64,000 nt of DNA from JAKEFM01 sp035695825. GTDB lineage: Bacteria > Planctomycetota > UBA1135 > JAKEFM01. Positions 41,593 to 49,906 of this stretch are shown in pieces. The stretch lies in the NCBI GenBank assembly GCA_035695825.1, contig DASRRH010000003.1, positions 62,001 through 126,000 on the forward strand, written 5' to 3'. The notes below the pieces were generated by a model. That model worked only from the letters and a program-made list of their open reading frames with translations. It did no database searches and was not told where the DNA came from. Positions within the stretch are counted from its first letter, which is position 1. Each line of letters starts with the position of its first letter. The position numbers and the translations under genes are program-made.

Positions 41593-43617
41593 TCACACCC
41601 CCTTCTCCACTCTCACGGCGACGGACGCCTCGAGCCTCCCGCGGAACTCCCACCGCGCGAGGAGGGCGATCCCCTGCGTCACGCGCTCGAAGTCCTTCTC
41701 CGAGCGCGAAAGCGTCTGCACCGGGAAGGTCCAGACCGCGGCCGCCGGGTCGAAGGCGAGGACGAGGCGCACGCCGAGGGCCCCCTCGACGAACTCGAGG
41801 CGGGCGACGCCGGCGAGCTCGCCCGCCTCCTCCCACGGCAGGTCCCTCCCGTCCGCCCTCATGCCTCCGCGGCCGAGGGCGAGGAAGGCGGGGAAGACCG
41901 TCGCCTCGCTGGCGAAGCTCCCCCCTCCCGGGGCCGCGACGCGCCAGCGGACCTCGAAGGAGCCCGTCGGGTCGAAGCGCACGGCCTTCTCGACGCTCGC
42001 GCGCGCGCCCTCGACCTTCCCCTCGCGCGCGAGGGAGAGACCGCCGGGCGTCGTCTCGAACGTGTAGCGGGCCCCGGCGAAGTCGCCGCGGTCGTCGACC
42101 CTTCCCGCCTCGAACGAGGCGAGCGTGGCGCCCGGTCCCGGGAAACGGTCGAGAAAGAGGGCGCGAGGAAGCGCGTCGTAAGGCGTCCGGCCGGCCCGCC
42201 TCGATTCGGCGTCGTGGATCGTCGCTGCCCCGTCGTGCGCGGAGGAGGGCTCGGGGATCTCGTGCCCCTCGCCGTGGTAGGCCTCGGGCCTCCGCGCGAG
42301 CGTGGCGACCCAGTTGTGGGGAGGATCGAAGGTCGTGAGCTCGACGATCGATCCGCCCCGGGCCGGGGCGACGAGGGCGGAGAACTCCCCCGAGTGCGCC
42401 CAGACCTCCTCCTCGCCGTCGAAGTCGAGGTCGAGACGCTCGATCGCGAGCCCCTGGCCGCGGCGGAGGTGGCCCTCCGCCTGCGCGAGGCACGACCAAG
42501 CCGCGGCGCGGAGATGGGGGAGGTAGAGGCCGCCGAAGACGCCGTGCCAGTAGGGGTCGTTCCCCTGCGCGCCGTAGAGCGCCTCGAGCGCCGCCTCGTC
42601 GCGAACTCCGCGCACGCGGAAGGCCCGGGAGATCGCGAGCGTCTTCTTGTGGAGCAGGTTCGACTCGGGATAGCGGACGAAGAAGTTCTTCCAGTGGCTG
42701 CCGCGGAGGAAGGTCCCGTCCCCGCCTTCGCGCTCGATCCTCTCGCGGAGGGCCCGGAACGCGCGCGCGCGCTCGGGCGGGAGGGTCCACTCCTCCATTT
42801 CCGCGTAGGAGGCCGTCGGCAGGTACGCCGGCCCGCGAACCGGCCCCGCGCGCAGCGCCTCGCCGAAGGTCGCGAACTCGAGCCCCCGTGAAGCGAGGTC
42901 CTCGACGGCCCGCAGGAACGCGCGCAGCCACCCCTCCGCGTAGACCCACTGGCGCGTCCCGGGCCAGCCGCCGAACTTCTCCCCGTCGTCCGCGTAGACG
43001 AGCATCCGCTCGCCCGCCTCCCGCGCCCGCGCGACCTCGCGCGCCAGCTCCTCGACGGGCCGGAACGGGATCAGGTAGCGCAGCCGCTGGGAGATCGGGA
43101 AGAGGGCGAGCCGGGCCCCCGACTCCTCGGTGAGCCACGGTCCGTCGAGGTCGCGCTGCGCGAACCCCGCGGCGCGGAAGTGGCGGTCGTCGACGAGGAG
43201 GTACCCGATTCCCTCCGCCGCGAGGTCGGGGAGGATCGCCGACTCGAACGCGCGCTCCGTGAGCCACAGGCCCGTCGGACGCACGCCGAAGCGGGCCCGG
43301 AGCCTCTCCCGCATCCGGGCGATCTGCCCGCGGCGGTCCGCCGAGGGGATCGCCGCGAGGACGGGCTCGCTCCATCCCGAGAGGAGGAGCTCCGCGCGCC
43401 CGGACGAGGCGAGGGAGCCGAGGAGATCGACGGGGCGCCCGTCGTTTCGCTCCCACCAGTCGAGGAGCGGCCCGCTCACGTGGACCGTGAGCCGGAGGGG
43501 CACGCAGGCGCCGGCCTCCCGGAGGAAGGGGAGGTAGGCCTCCTCCGTCAGCCGCGCGATCACGGCGTCGAAATTCCCGAGCGGCTGGTGGTCGTGGAGG
43601 CCGAAGAGGAACTTCAC
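41593..43617 (-). CDS. Glycoside hydrolase family 57, probable 4-alpha-glucanotransferase
   Basis: 674 residues starting with GTG at the conserved VKFLFGLHDHQPLGNF. GH57 hallmarks follow: the HDHQP motif, the nucleophile region GLWLTERAFE, the acid/base region YADDGEKFGGWPGT, and the DUF1925/DUF1926-type C-terminal beta domains (YPESNLLHKKTLAISRA, DPYWHGVFGGLYLPHLR). Length and domain order match the Thermococcus-type amylase/4-alpha-glucanotransferases, which rearrange maltodextrins and glycogen in the cytosol. An ATG far upstream would add 41 unrelated residues; a TACCAT -10-like box at 43643-43638 lies between. There is no glycogen operon around it, but a second GH57 gene lies at the window end. 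Confidence 0.88.
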   Translation of the reverse strand: MKFLFGLHDHQPLGNFDAVIARLTEEAYLPFLREAGACVPLRLTVHVSGPLLDWWERNDGRPVDLLGSLASSGRAELLLSGWSEPVLAAIPSADRRGQIARMRERLRARFGVRPTGLWLTERAFESAILPDLAAEGIGYLLVDDRHFRAAGFAQRDLDGPWLTEESGARLALFPISQRLRYLIPFRPVEELAREVARAREAGERMLVYADDGEKFGGWPGTRQWVYAEGWLRAFLRAVEDLASRGLEFATFGEALRAGPVRGPAYLPTASYAEMEEWTLPPERARAFRALRERIEREGGDGTFLRGSHWKNFFVRYPESNLLHKKTLAISRAFRVRGVRDEAALEALYGAQGNDPYWHGVFGGLYLPHLRAAAWSCLAQAEGHLRRGQGLAIERLDLDFDGEEEVWAHSGEFSALVAPARGGSIVELTTFDPPHNWVATLARRPEAYHGEGHEIPEPSSAHDGAATIHDAESRRAGRTPYDALPRALFLDRFPGPGATLASFEAGRVDDRGDFAGARYTFETTPGGLSLAREGKVEGARASVEKAVRFDPTGSFEVRWRVAAPGGGSFASEATVFPAFLALGRGGMRADGRDLPWEEAGELAGVARLEFVEGALGVRLVLAFDPAAAVWTFPVQTLSRSEKDFERVTQGIALLARWEFRGRLEASVAVRVEKGV

Positions 43618-43637
43618 GCGCGCGGAGAGGGCCGGGC

Positions 43638-43643
43638 ATGGTA
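43638..43643 (-). promoter_or_regulatory. Putative -10 element of the GH57 gene (TACCAT)
   Basis: TACCAT on the minus strand, about 20 bases before the GTG start. The same hexamer precedes glcD. The -35 is not clear. Confidence 0.35.
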
Positions 43644-43700
43644 GCGGGCGGCGCCGACCGCACGCGACGCCGGGGGGCGCGCCGCGGCCTTCGGCGCGCG

Positions 43701-43730
43701 TTGAGCCGGGGGGACCCGCGCGGGTAGAAA
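43701..43730 (+). promoter_or_regulatory. Promoter of the TetR gene with an internal palindrome
   Basis: TTGAGC (43701-43706), 18 bases, TAGAAA (43725-43730); the predicted start coincides with the ATG at 43739. The spacer contains the 12-bp palindrome ACCCGCGCGGGT (43714-43725). It shares only its CGCGCG core with the operator at 45499 and could serve autoregulation. Confidence 0.5.
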
Positions 43731-43738
43731 CCTCGGAC

Positions 43739-44356
43739 ATGAGGGCGAAGAGGAGCCGGCCCGGCCGCCCGAGCCGGTTCGCGGAAGGGCGCGACCGGGT
43801 CCTCCGGGCCGCCTGCCGCGTCTTCTGCCGGAAGGGGTTCGACCGCGCCTCGATGCGGGAGGTCGCCCGCGAGGCGGGGGTGAGCCTCGCCAGCCTCTAC
43901 TACTACGCGCGCGGGAAGGAGGACCTCCTCCTCCGGATCCAGCGCGAGTGCTTCGAGGCCGTGCTCCGGGGTCTCGGGGAGCGGCTCGAGGGCCTCTCCG
44001 ACCCCGAGGCGAAGCTGCGGGCCCTGGTCGAGAACCACCTCGGCTTCTTCGTGTCGAACATGGAGGCGATGAAGGTCCTCTCGCGCGAGGCCGAGACGCT
44101 CCGCGGCGCCCGGCGCGCGCCGATCGACGATCTCAAGCGCCGCTACGTCCGGATCGCACGCGATCTCGTCCGCGACCTCGAGCGCGATCGGTCCCGGCGC
44201 CGGGTCGACCCCGCCGTCGCCGCGCTCGGCCTCTTCGGGATGATGAACTGGGTCTACACCTGGTACGACCCCGCGCGCGACGGCGACGTCCGCTCGCTCG
44301 CCCGCGCCTTCGGCGACCTCTTCCTCGACGGCCTCCGCGGACGGGGAAGGGGCTGA
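43739..44356 (+). CDS. TetR-family transcriptional regulator
   Basis: 205 residues. The N-terminal TetR helix-turn-helix (VLRAACRVFCRKGFDRASMREVAREAGVS, then LASLYYYARGKEDLL) is complete. The ligand-binding half ends MMNWVYTWYDPARDGDVRSLARAFGDLFLDGL, a pattern seen in TetR regulators of acyl-CoA catabolism (KstR2/FadR-like, TetR_C_33). It precedes the acyl-CoA operon at 45538, separated by one minus-strand gene. The perfect palindrome at that operon's promoter is its most likely operator, with an acyl-CoA as probable inducer. It probably uses a leaderless mRNA. Confidence 0.9.
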   Translation: MRAKRSRPGRPSRFAEGRDRVLRAACRVFCRKGFDRASMREVAREAGVSLASLYYYARGKEDLLLRIQRECFEAVLRGLGERLEGLSDPEAKLRALVENHLGFFVSNMEAMKVLSREAETLRGARRAPIDDLKRRYVRIARDLVRDLERDRSRRRVDPAVAALGLFGMMNWVYTWYDPARDGDVRSLARAFGDLFLDGLRGRGRG

Positions 44357-44425
44357 AGGGCCGCCTCCCGAACCGACCGGGGTCCCTCGCGGGGCTCCGG
44401 AGCCGAGGCGGAGGGGGGTGGGGCG

Positions 44426-45256
44426 CTACTTCACGTCGTGCTCGATCATCTGCTCCTGGTACTTCCCCCGGTCGCCGAGCTCCGCGTTCGCGGTCCAGCA
44501 TCCCCAGCGGCCTCCCATCGCCGCGCTGCGGGAGTCGAGCGTGAAGTCGGCGTAGTTCGCCTGGCGGCCCGTCAGGTCCCAGGAGTACCCGATCTTCGCG
44601 TCGTCGTACTTGTGGGACAGGCAGTCGGCGTGGACGAAGCGGTCCCCGAAGTCGTCCATGATCCCGATGCTCACGACCGGCTCCGTCCGCCCCGGGTTCA
44701 CGATCGCCCGCGTCCGGAACTCGAGGATGCCGGGGATGACCGTCGCGTACTCCCGCCGGTCGGCCGAGACCTCGTAGCGGACGGGGGTCTTCCGCATCCC
44801 GACGAACTTGCCGATCAGGTAGGGAGCCTTCGGGCCAAGAGACTTCACGCCGTCCTGGAGCCACCCCTCGAGCGCCTTCACCTGTTCGTCGGTCGCGTTG
44901 TCGCCGACGTAGACGTAGGCCCAGTTCTTCTCCTTGTCCTCGGCGAAGGAGCGGGCGGAGACGACCCACGTCACGCCGTCCATCCGGGTCGGCCCGATGA
45001 AGCCGCGGTCGACGTGAACGACGTCCGTGTGGTCGCAGCCGTGGCTGTGCATCGGCTTCTTGTTGAGGCGGCAGGGGCAGGGGGACGCGCAGCAGCAGCC
45101 GATGAGCCGGGTGCCTTTCAGCTCGAAGGTCGGAGCGGCCTGTGCGGAGGCTCCCCGGACGGAGCCGCGCGCACGGGTCTCCGCGCACGCGGGGAGAAGG
45201 CAGGTGGCGAGGACGAGGGGAAGGGAGGCCGTGATCCAGGGGATTCGGGGGGGCAT
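44426..45256 (-). CDS. DUF1326 lipoprotein
   Basis: 276 residues. The signal peptide ends in a lipobox-like LLPAC, so it is probably an anchored lipoprotein. The DUF1326 core starts FELKGTRLIGCCCASPCPCRLN, a Cys-dense segment followed by HSHGCDHTDVVHVDRGFI, and continues GVTWVVSARSFAEDK. The dense Cys/His pattern suggests metal binding; the family has no established function. GGAGGAG lies six bases before the ATG. It is transcribed divergently from the acyl-CoA operon, and their start codons are about 280 bases apart, so the TetR protein might control both. Confidence 0.8.
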   Translation of the reverse strand: MPPRIPWITASLPLVLATCLLPACAETRARGSVRGASAQAAPTFELKGTRLIGCCCASPCPCRLNKKPMHSHGCDHTDVVHVDRGFIGPTRMDGVTWVVSARSFAEDKEKNWAYVYVGDNATDEQVKALEGWLQDGVKSLGPKAPYLIGKFVGMRKTPVRYEVSADRREYATVIPGILEFRTRAIVNPGRTEPVVSIGIMDDFGDRFVHADCLSHKYDDAKIGYSWDLTGRQANYADFTLDSRSAAMGGRWGCWTANAELGDRGKYQEQMIEHDVK

Positions 45257-45470
45257 CGTTTCTCCTCCGCCGCCGGGGTCGGAAACCGAAACCGCCCCGT
45301 CCGGCGCGTCAGGGGGGGACCTTCCTACCCCGGGAGGCCCGGCCCGGCAAGCGGAGCGCCGCGCGCGGACGGAAGGGGCGGGACGGGACGCCAGGACACC
45401 GCGTCGTCGGAACGCGCGGAGGGGGCGCCGCTCCCTCCCCCGGGGCGGGTCCTCCCGGCCGCGCGGCGCC

Positions 45471-45499
45471 TTGACGGGACCGGGGGCGCCCCCTATTCT
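45471..45499 (+). promoter_or_regulatory. Sigma-70-like promoter of the acyl-CoA catabolic operon
   Basis: TTGACG (45471-45476), 17 bases, TATTCT (45494-45499). This is the closest match to consensus in the window. The predicted start near 45506 lies inside the palindrome that begins at the last base of the -10. Confidence 0.75.
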
Positions 45500-45516
45500 T
45501 CGAACGCGCGTTCGAA
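45499..45516. promoter_or_regulatory. 18-bp palindromic operator, probable TetR site
   Basis: TTCGAACGCGCGTTCGAA is a perfect palindrome overlapping the end of the -10 and the expected transcription start, 22 bases before the first gene. TetR-family operators are typically palindromes of this size, and a TetR gene lies 1.1 kb upstream. Binding would block initiation. Confidence 0.7.
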
Positions 45517-45537
45517 AAAGGGCCCGGCGAGGGATCG

Positions 45538-46791
45538 ATGCCGAACTACGAGACGACGACGATCTCCGAGCGCCACCACGGCGCGATCGTGGACTGGCAG
45601 CGGAAGAACTTCCCCGAGATCGCCCTCCTCGAGAAGAACTGGAGCGAGCATTTCGGGGCCCAGACCCCCTTCGCCCTCGTCGCGAAGGTCGGGCCCCTCC
45701 GCTCGGGCGTGGTCGAGCTCGGCCGCTTCAAGGGCGCGCCGAAGTTCGAGCGGGCCGGGGACATGCAGGGGAACATGTTCTTCAGCGCGCGGGACATCGT
45801 CCGCGCCCAGTGCTCGACGGAGCTCGGCTCGATCCAGCAGCACCGGGAGACGCTCGAGGGGGCGATCTCGGACGAGGCGAAGTACGCCGTCCTCCGGATC
45901 ATGGCGGAGGAACTCCGGCACGCCTACCAGATGTTCTGGGTCCTCGACCACGACCCGACCTGGAGGAAGGTCGGGATGGGGGACGTCGCCGAGGAGACGA
46001 TGGAGGAGCTGCTGGCGATGACGACCGGGACCCACGTCCTCGACGCCTTCAACATCCGCTTCGGCTCCTTCCTCGACAACGCGGTCTACGGCTCCGTCAT
46101 CGACCTCGTCGGGAAGTACCAGCTCCAGATGCAGCAGATCTTCGCCTACGCGCCGATGGCGCGGTCGATGGGGCCGATGCTCTCCGAGGAGGGCTTCCAC
46201 ATGGGCTCCGGGCGCCGGATCGTCGCCGAGGTGTGCGCGCGTGCGGGACGCGGGGAGGGGGACCTCGGGATGAGGGACGTGCAGCGGACGCTCCACTGCT
46301 GGTTCCCCCGCGGCCTCGAGATGTTCGGCCGCGAGGACTCCGGGACGACGAACCTCGCCTTCGGCTTCAAGGACCGGATGAACGGCGAGGCGCAGGCCGA
46401 GTACGTCGGGGAGGTCCGCGGGATCGTGCGGGCCTGGAACGTCTCCTTCGTCCAGGCGCGGCTCCCCCGCCTCGACCGGGGCGCCGCCGAGACGCTCGTC
46501 TCCGAGGTCGAGTCGACGGGCGAGACGCGCGAGGGCATCCGCACGGAGGATCTCGTGCGGCTCCCCGACCCGAGGTTCTTCCGCCGGCGCGGGCTCGCGG
46601 CGTTCGCGATGAAGCCGATCGACGTGGAGGGGAACCTGCTCGCGGACGAGAGCGGCTCGCCCGTCGAGCCCGAGACGTACTTCCGCTACCTCGAGGGGGT
46701 TCTCCCCTCCCCCTACCTCCGGACCGAGGACTTCGCCCGCTACCGCGCCGCCCTCCTCGCGGAGGCGACGGGCGCGGGGACGGCGTGGTAG
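45538..46791 (+). CDS. Diiron oxygenase of the PaaA/BoxB family (PF05138-like)
   Basis: 417 residues with the ferritin-like four-helix diiron pattern: a Glu in CSTELGSIQ (about 95), ExxH in AEELRHAYQMF (125-128) and ExxH in SEEGFHMGSG (218-221). The segment VIDLVGKYQLQMQQIFAYAPM aligns by eye with BoxB, the oxygenase of benzoyl-CoA epoxidase. Length lies between PaaA (about 310) and BoxB (about 470). It probably activates oxygen to attack a CoA-thioester ring or chain. No PaaB, C, D or E-like subunit and no BoxA-type reductase lies in the operon, which is unusual. It is the first gene behind the palindromic operator; there is no classic ribosome site but a purine stretch GGCGAGGG. Confidence 0.75.
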   Translation: MPNYETTTISERHHGAIVDWQRKNFPEIALLEKNWSEHFGAQTPFALVAKVGPLRSGVVELGRFKGAPKFERAGDMQGNMFFSARDIVRAQCSTELGSIQQHRETLEGAISDEAKYAVLRIMAEELRHAYQMFWVLDHDPTWRKVGMGDVAEETMEELLAMTTGTHVLDAFNIRFGSFLDNAVYGSVIDLVGKYQLQMQQIFAYAPMARSMGPMLSEEGFHMGSGRRIVAEVCARAGRGEGDLGMRDVQRTLHCWFPRGLEMFGREDSGTTNLAFGFKDRMNGEAQAEYVGEVRGIVRAWNVSFVQARLPRLDRGAAETLVSEVESTGETREGIRTEDLVRLPDPRFFRRRGLAAFAMKPIDVEGNLLADESGSPVEPETYFRYLEGVLPSPYLRTEDFARYRAALLAEATGAGTAW

Positions 46792-46879
46792 GTCGCCCTT
46801 CGTTGCGGCCCCGCGCGGGCCGCGCTAGATAGCCTCCGAGCCGCCGGCGCCGTGCGAGCGCCGGCGCAGGGAGCCAACG

Positions 46880-47707
46880 ATGAACCCTCCGACGACCGCC
46901 GAACCCACGACGCGCGCCCGCCTCGTCGACGTCGAAGTCCGCGACGGGATCGCCGTCCTCACGATGAACGATCCCCCCGCGAACAACTACACCCACGAGA
47001 TGATGCGGGATCTCGACGAGGGGATCCTCCAGGCGCGATTCGACGACACGGTGAACGTGATCGTCGTCACGGGCGCCGGAGAGAAGTTCTTCTCCTCGGG
47101 CGCGAACATCAAGATGCTCGCCTCCGTGACCCCGGTCTTTAAGTACTTCTTCTGCCTCCACGCGAACGAGACCCTCTCGCGCCTCGAGCAGACGCCGAAG
47201 CTCGTGATCGGGGCGCTGAACGGCCACACGGTCGGCGGGGGGCTCGAGATCGCCCTCGCCTGCGATCTCCGGATCGCGCGGAAGGGGGGGGGGAAGGTGG
47301 GCGTCCCCGAGATCAACCTCGGCGTCCTCCCCGGCACGGGCGGCACGCAGCGCCTCTCCCGGATCGTCGGGAAGGCCCGGGCGATCGAGCTCATGACGAC
47401 CGGGCGGCTGATGGAGTTCGAGGAGGCGCTCTCCCTCGGCCTCGTCAACCAGGTCCTCGAGGCCCCTTCGGCGGACGCCTTCAAGGCCATGGTCCTCGAA
47501 TGGGCGAAGCAGTTCACGACGCCGGGGAAGGCCGCGATGGCGGTGGGGCACATCAAGCGCGCCGTCCAGTCGGGCTTCGAGATCCCCCTCGAGTACGGCC
47601 TCGCCCTCGAGCGCGAACTCCAGGCGAAGCTCTTCTCCTCCGCCGACGCGAAGGAGGGGCTCACGGCCTACACGCAGAAGCGGGCGGCGAAGTTCCAGGG
47701 GAAGTAG
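46880..47707 (+). CDS. Enoyl-CoA hydratase/isomerase family protein 1
   Basis: 275 residues of crotonase fold. The oxyanion-hole segments are FFSSGANIKML and GHTVGGGLEIALACD; catalytic Glu candidates are in GGGLE and in VPEINLGVLPGTGGTQRL. Hydration or isomerisation of an enoyl-CoA, or hydrolytic ring opening, is possible. GGGAG lies just upstream of the ATG. It is separated from the diiron oxygenase by 88 bases that include TAGATAG near 46827, possibly a secondary promoter, and the VOC gene follows after two bases. Confidence 0.88.
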   Translation: MNPPTTAEPTTRARLVDVEVRDGIAVLTMNDPPANNYTHEMMRDLDEGILQARFDDTVNVIVVTGAGEKFFSSGANIKMLASVTPVFKYFFCLHANETLSRLEQTPKLVIGALNGHTVGGGLEIALACDLRIARKGGGKVGVPEINLGVLPGTGGTQRLSRIVGKARAIELMTTGRLMEFEEALSLGLVNQVLEAPSADAFKAMVLEWAKQFTTPGKAAMAVGHIKRAVQSGFEIPLEYGLALERELQAKLFSSADAKEGLTAYTQKRAAKFQGK

Positions 47708-47709
47708 GG

Positions 47710-48111
47710 GTGGCCGGGAGGTCGGCCCATCGCGGCGCGCTCCGGGCGCCCGCCGTCTCCCACCTGGCGATCCCCGTCCGGCGCCTCGCCCGATCGATCC
47801 GCTTCTACCGCGGCGTCCTCGGCATGGAGATCGCGTGGCACCATCGGGGGATGGCGGACCTCCGCGCCGGGCGAAGGACCTCGGGCTTCGACCTGACCCT
47901 CACGCAGGACCGCCGGGCGGACGGGCGTGCGAGCCCGATCCACTTCGGATGGCGCCTCGCCTCCCCCCGGGAGGTCGGGCGGTGGGAGACGCGCCTGCGC
48001 GCGGCGGGGGTCCGGATCGAGGGGCGTCGCGCAGAGGGGGACGGGGGGCTCGGGATCTACTTCCGGGATCCCGACGGCTACGAGCTCGAGGTCTACGCGG
48101 AGGGGACGTGA
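47710..48111 (+). CDS. VOC-superfamily (glyoxalase/dioxygenase fold) protein
   Basis: 133 residues. Two beta-alpha-beta-beta-beta modules are visible: VSHLAIPVRRLARSIRFYRGVLGMEIAWH and the C-terminal GGLGIYFRDPDGYELEVYAEG, where the metal-ligand Glu of the family sits in YELEVY and a His in SHLAI and IHFGW. A metal-dependent lyase, epimerase or extradiol-type activity is possible. GTG 47710 begins two bases after the preceding stop, with AGGGG in the overlap of the two genes. It overlaps the next gene by GTGA, placing it firmly in the operon. Confidence 0.8.
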   Translation: MAGRSAHRGALRAPAVSHLAIPVRRLARSIRFYRGVLGMEIAWHHRGMADLRAGRRTSGFDLTLTQDRRADGRASPIHFGWRLASPREVGRWETRLRAAGVRIEGRRAEGDGGLGIYFRDPDGYELEVYAEGT

Positions 48112-48878
48112 GCGGCGAGACGGTCCGCCTCGCGCGTGAGGAGCGGAGCGCTTGGCTGACGATCGACCGGCCGCCGCTGAACGTCCTCGACCTCGCGACG
48201 ATCGAGCGCCTCTACGAGGCGCTCGGCGAATGCGCGCGCGACCCCTCCGTCCTCGTCGTCGTGCTCCGGGCGGCGGGGGAGCGCGCCTTCTCCGCGGGCG
48301 TCGACGTCGCGGACCACGCCCCGGAGCGCGTCCCGGCGATGCTCGAGGCGTTCCACCGGGTGATCCGACTCCTATGGACCTGGGATCGCGTCTCGATCTC
48401 CGCGGTCCAGGCCCCCGCTCTCGGAGGGGGGTGCGAGCTCGCCCTCTCCTGCGACCTCGTCTTCGCCGCGACGGGTGTGGAGTTCGCCACCCCCGAGATC
48501 GACGTCGGCTGTTTTCCCCCCGTCGCCCTCGCCGCGTGGCCGCGCCGCATCGGCCGGGCTCGCGCGGCCGACTTCCTCCTCACGGGCCGGCGCTTCCCGG
48601 CGGCGGAGGCGCTCGCGGCGGGACTGCTCACGCGGGTCGTGCGGCGGGAGGGGCTCGACGCGGCGGTCCGGGAGTGCCGGGAGGCCCTCCTCGCCAAGAG
48701 CCCGGCCGTCCTGCGCATCGCGCTCAAGGCGATGCGGGAGGCCGAGCGGCTCGAGTTCCCCGAGGCGCTCGCGCGCGCGGAAGAGGTCTACCGCACGGCG
48801 TTGCTTGCGACGGAGGACTGCCGGGAGGGGATCGCCGCGTTCCGGGCCAAGCGCGCGCCCGTCTGGAGGGGGCGATGA
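48108..48878 (+). CDS. Enoyl-CoA hydratase 2, similar to cyclohexadienecarbonyl-CoA hydratases
   Basis: 256 residues of crotonase fold: ITIDRPPLNVLDL-like LTIDRPPLNVLDLATIERL, FSAGVDVADHAPERV, GGGCELALSCDLV and TPEIDVGCFPPVA. The SAGVDVxDH and LGGGCELA segments with PEIDVGCFPP recall hydratases annotated as cyclohexa-1,5-diene-1-carbonyl-CoA hydratase (Dch) in benzoyl-CoA pathways. This subfamily call is from memory and uncertain. The expected second catalytic Glu is in TPEID. It starts GTG overlapping the VOC stop and overlaps the following dehydrogenase by ATGA. Confidence 0.82.
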   Translation: MSGETVRLAREERSAWLTIDRPPLNVLDLATIERLYEALGECARDPSVLVVVLRAAGERAFSAGVDVADHAPERVPAMLEAFHRVIRLLWTWDRVSISAVQAPALGGGCELALSCDLVFAATGVEFATPEIDVGCFPPVALAAWPRRIGRARAADFLLTGRRFPAAEALAAGLLTRVVRREGLDAAVRECREALLAKSPAVLRIALKAMREAERLEFPEALARAEEVYRTALLATEDCREGIAAFRAKRAPVWRGR

Positions 48879-49906
48879 GGGCCCTCGTCATCGGCGAACA
48901 TGGCGGCATCGACGTCCTGCGCTTCGAGGAGCGCCCCGTCCCCGAGCGGGGGCCCGGGGACGTCCTGGTCGAGGTGAAGGCGATCGGCCTGAACCATCTC
49001 GACACGTGGGTCCGCCGCGGGGTCCCGGGACACAAGTTCCCGCTCCCGCTCGTGCCGGGCTGCGACGGCGCCGGGGTCGTGCGCGAGACGGGCTCCCTCG
49101 TCACCCACGTCCGGCCCGGCGACCGGGTCTTCCTCGCCCCGGGGGTTTCCTGCGGCGTCTGCCCCGCCTGCGTGGGAGGGCGCGACAACCTCTGCCGCCG
49201 CTACGGGATCCTGGGAGAGATGCGGGACGGGACCTGCGCGGAGTACGTCTCCGTCCCCGGCCGGAACGCGATTCCGATCCCCGAGGCCCTCTCCTTCGAG
49301 GAGGCGGCCGCTTTCCCCCTCGCCTTCCTCACCGCGTGGCACATGGTCGTCGCCCGGGCGGGGCTCCGACCGGGCGAGACCGTCCTCGTCCACGCGGCGG
49401 GCTCCGGGGTCTCGAGCGCCGCGATCCAGGTCTGCGGCCTCTTCGGGGCCCGGCGGATCCTCGTCACGGCGGGCTCCGAGGAGAAGCTCGCGAAGGCGCG
49501 CGACCTCGGCGCGACCGACGGGATCCTCTACCTCGAGCGCGACTTCGCCGAGGAGGTCCGGCGGATCACGGGGAAGCGGGGCGTCGACGTGATCCTCGAC
49601 CACGTCGGGGCCGACACGTTCGACCGCAACGTCCGGTCCCTCGTTCCGGGGGGCCGCCTCGTCCTCTGCGGCGCGACGAGCGGGTACGAGGGGAAGACCG
49701 ACCTCCGGTTCGTCTTCTTCAAGAACCTCTCGATCCTCGGATCGACCATGGGCTCGCTCGCGGAGCTCCACGAGATCGCCTCCCACATCGCCGCGGGGAG
49801 GCTCCGGCCCGTCGTCGACAGCGTGCTCCCCCTCTCCGAGGTGAAGGAGGCCCACCGCCGGATGGGGGAGCGGAGCCTCTTCGGGAAGATCGTGCTCCGT
49901 CCGTGA
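48875..49906 (+). CDS. Zinc-dependent alcohol dehydrogenase (MDR superfamily)
   Basis: 343 residues. The structural zinc loop has four Cys in CGVCPACVGGRDNLCRR. The catalytic domain has GLNHLDTWVRRG and PLVPGCDGAGVV, and the Rossmann domain has VLVHAAGSGVSSAAIQ and VDVILDHVGADTF. It oxidises an alcohol or reduces an enoyl/aldehyde with NAD(P)H. Placed between an enoyl-CoA hydratase and a 3-hydroxyacyl-CoA dehydrogenase, it may act on a hydroxyacyl-CoA ring intermediate, as Had does in anaerobic benzoyl-CoA degradation; this is inference. GGAGGGGG precedes the ATG. It is coupled to both neighbours by four-base overlaps. Confidence 0.88.
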   Translation: MRALVIGEHGGIDVLRFEERPVPERGPGDVLVEVKAIGLNHLDTWVRRGVPGHKFPLPLVPGCDGAGVVRETGSLVTHVRPGDRVFLAPGVSCGVCPACVGGRDNLCRRYGILGEMRDGTCAEYVSVPGRNAIPIPEALSFEEAAAFPLAFLTAWHMVVARAGLRPGETVLVHAAGSGVSSAAIQVCGLFGARRILVTAGSEEKLAKARDLGATDGILYLERDFAEEVRRITGKRGVDVILDHVGADTFDRNVRSLVPGGRLVLCGATSGYEGKTDLRFVFFKNLSILGSTMGSLAELHEIASHIAAGRLRPVVDSVLPLSEVKEAHRRMGERSLFGKIVLRP

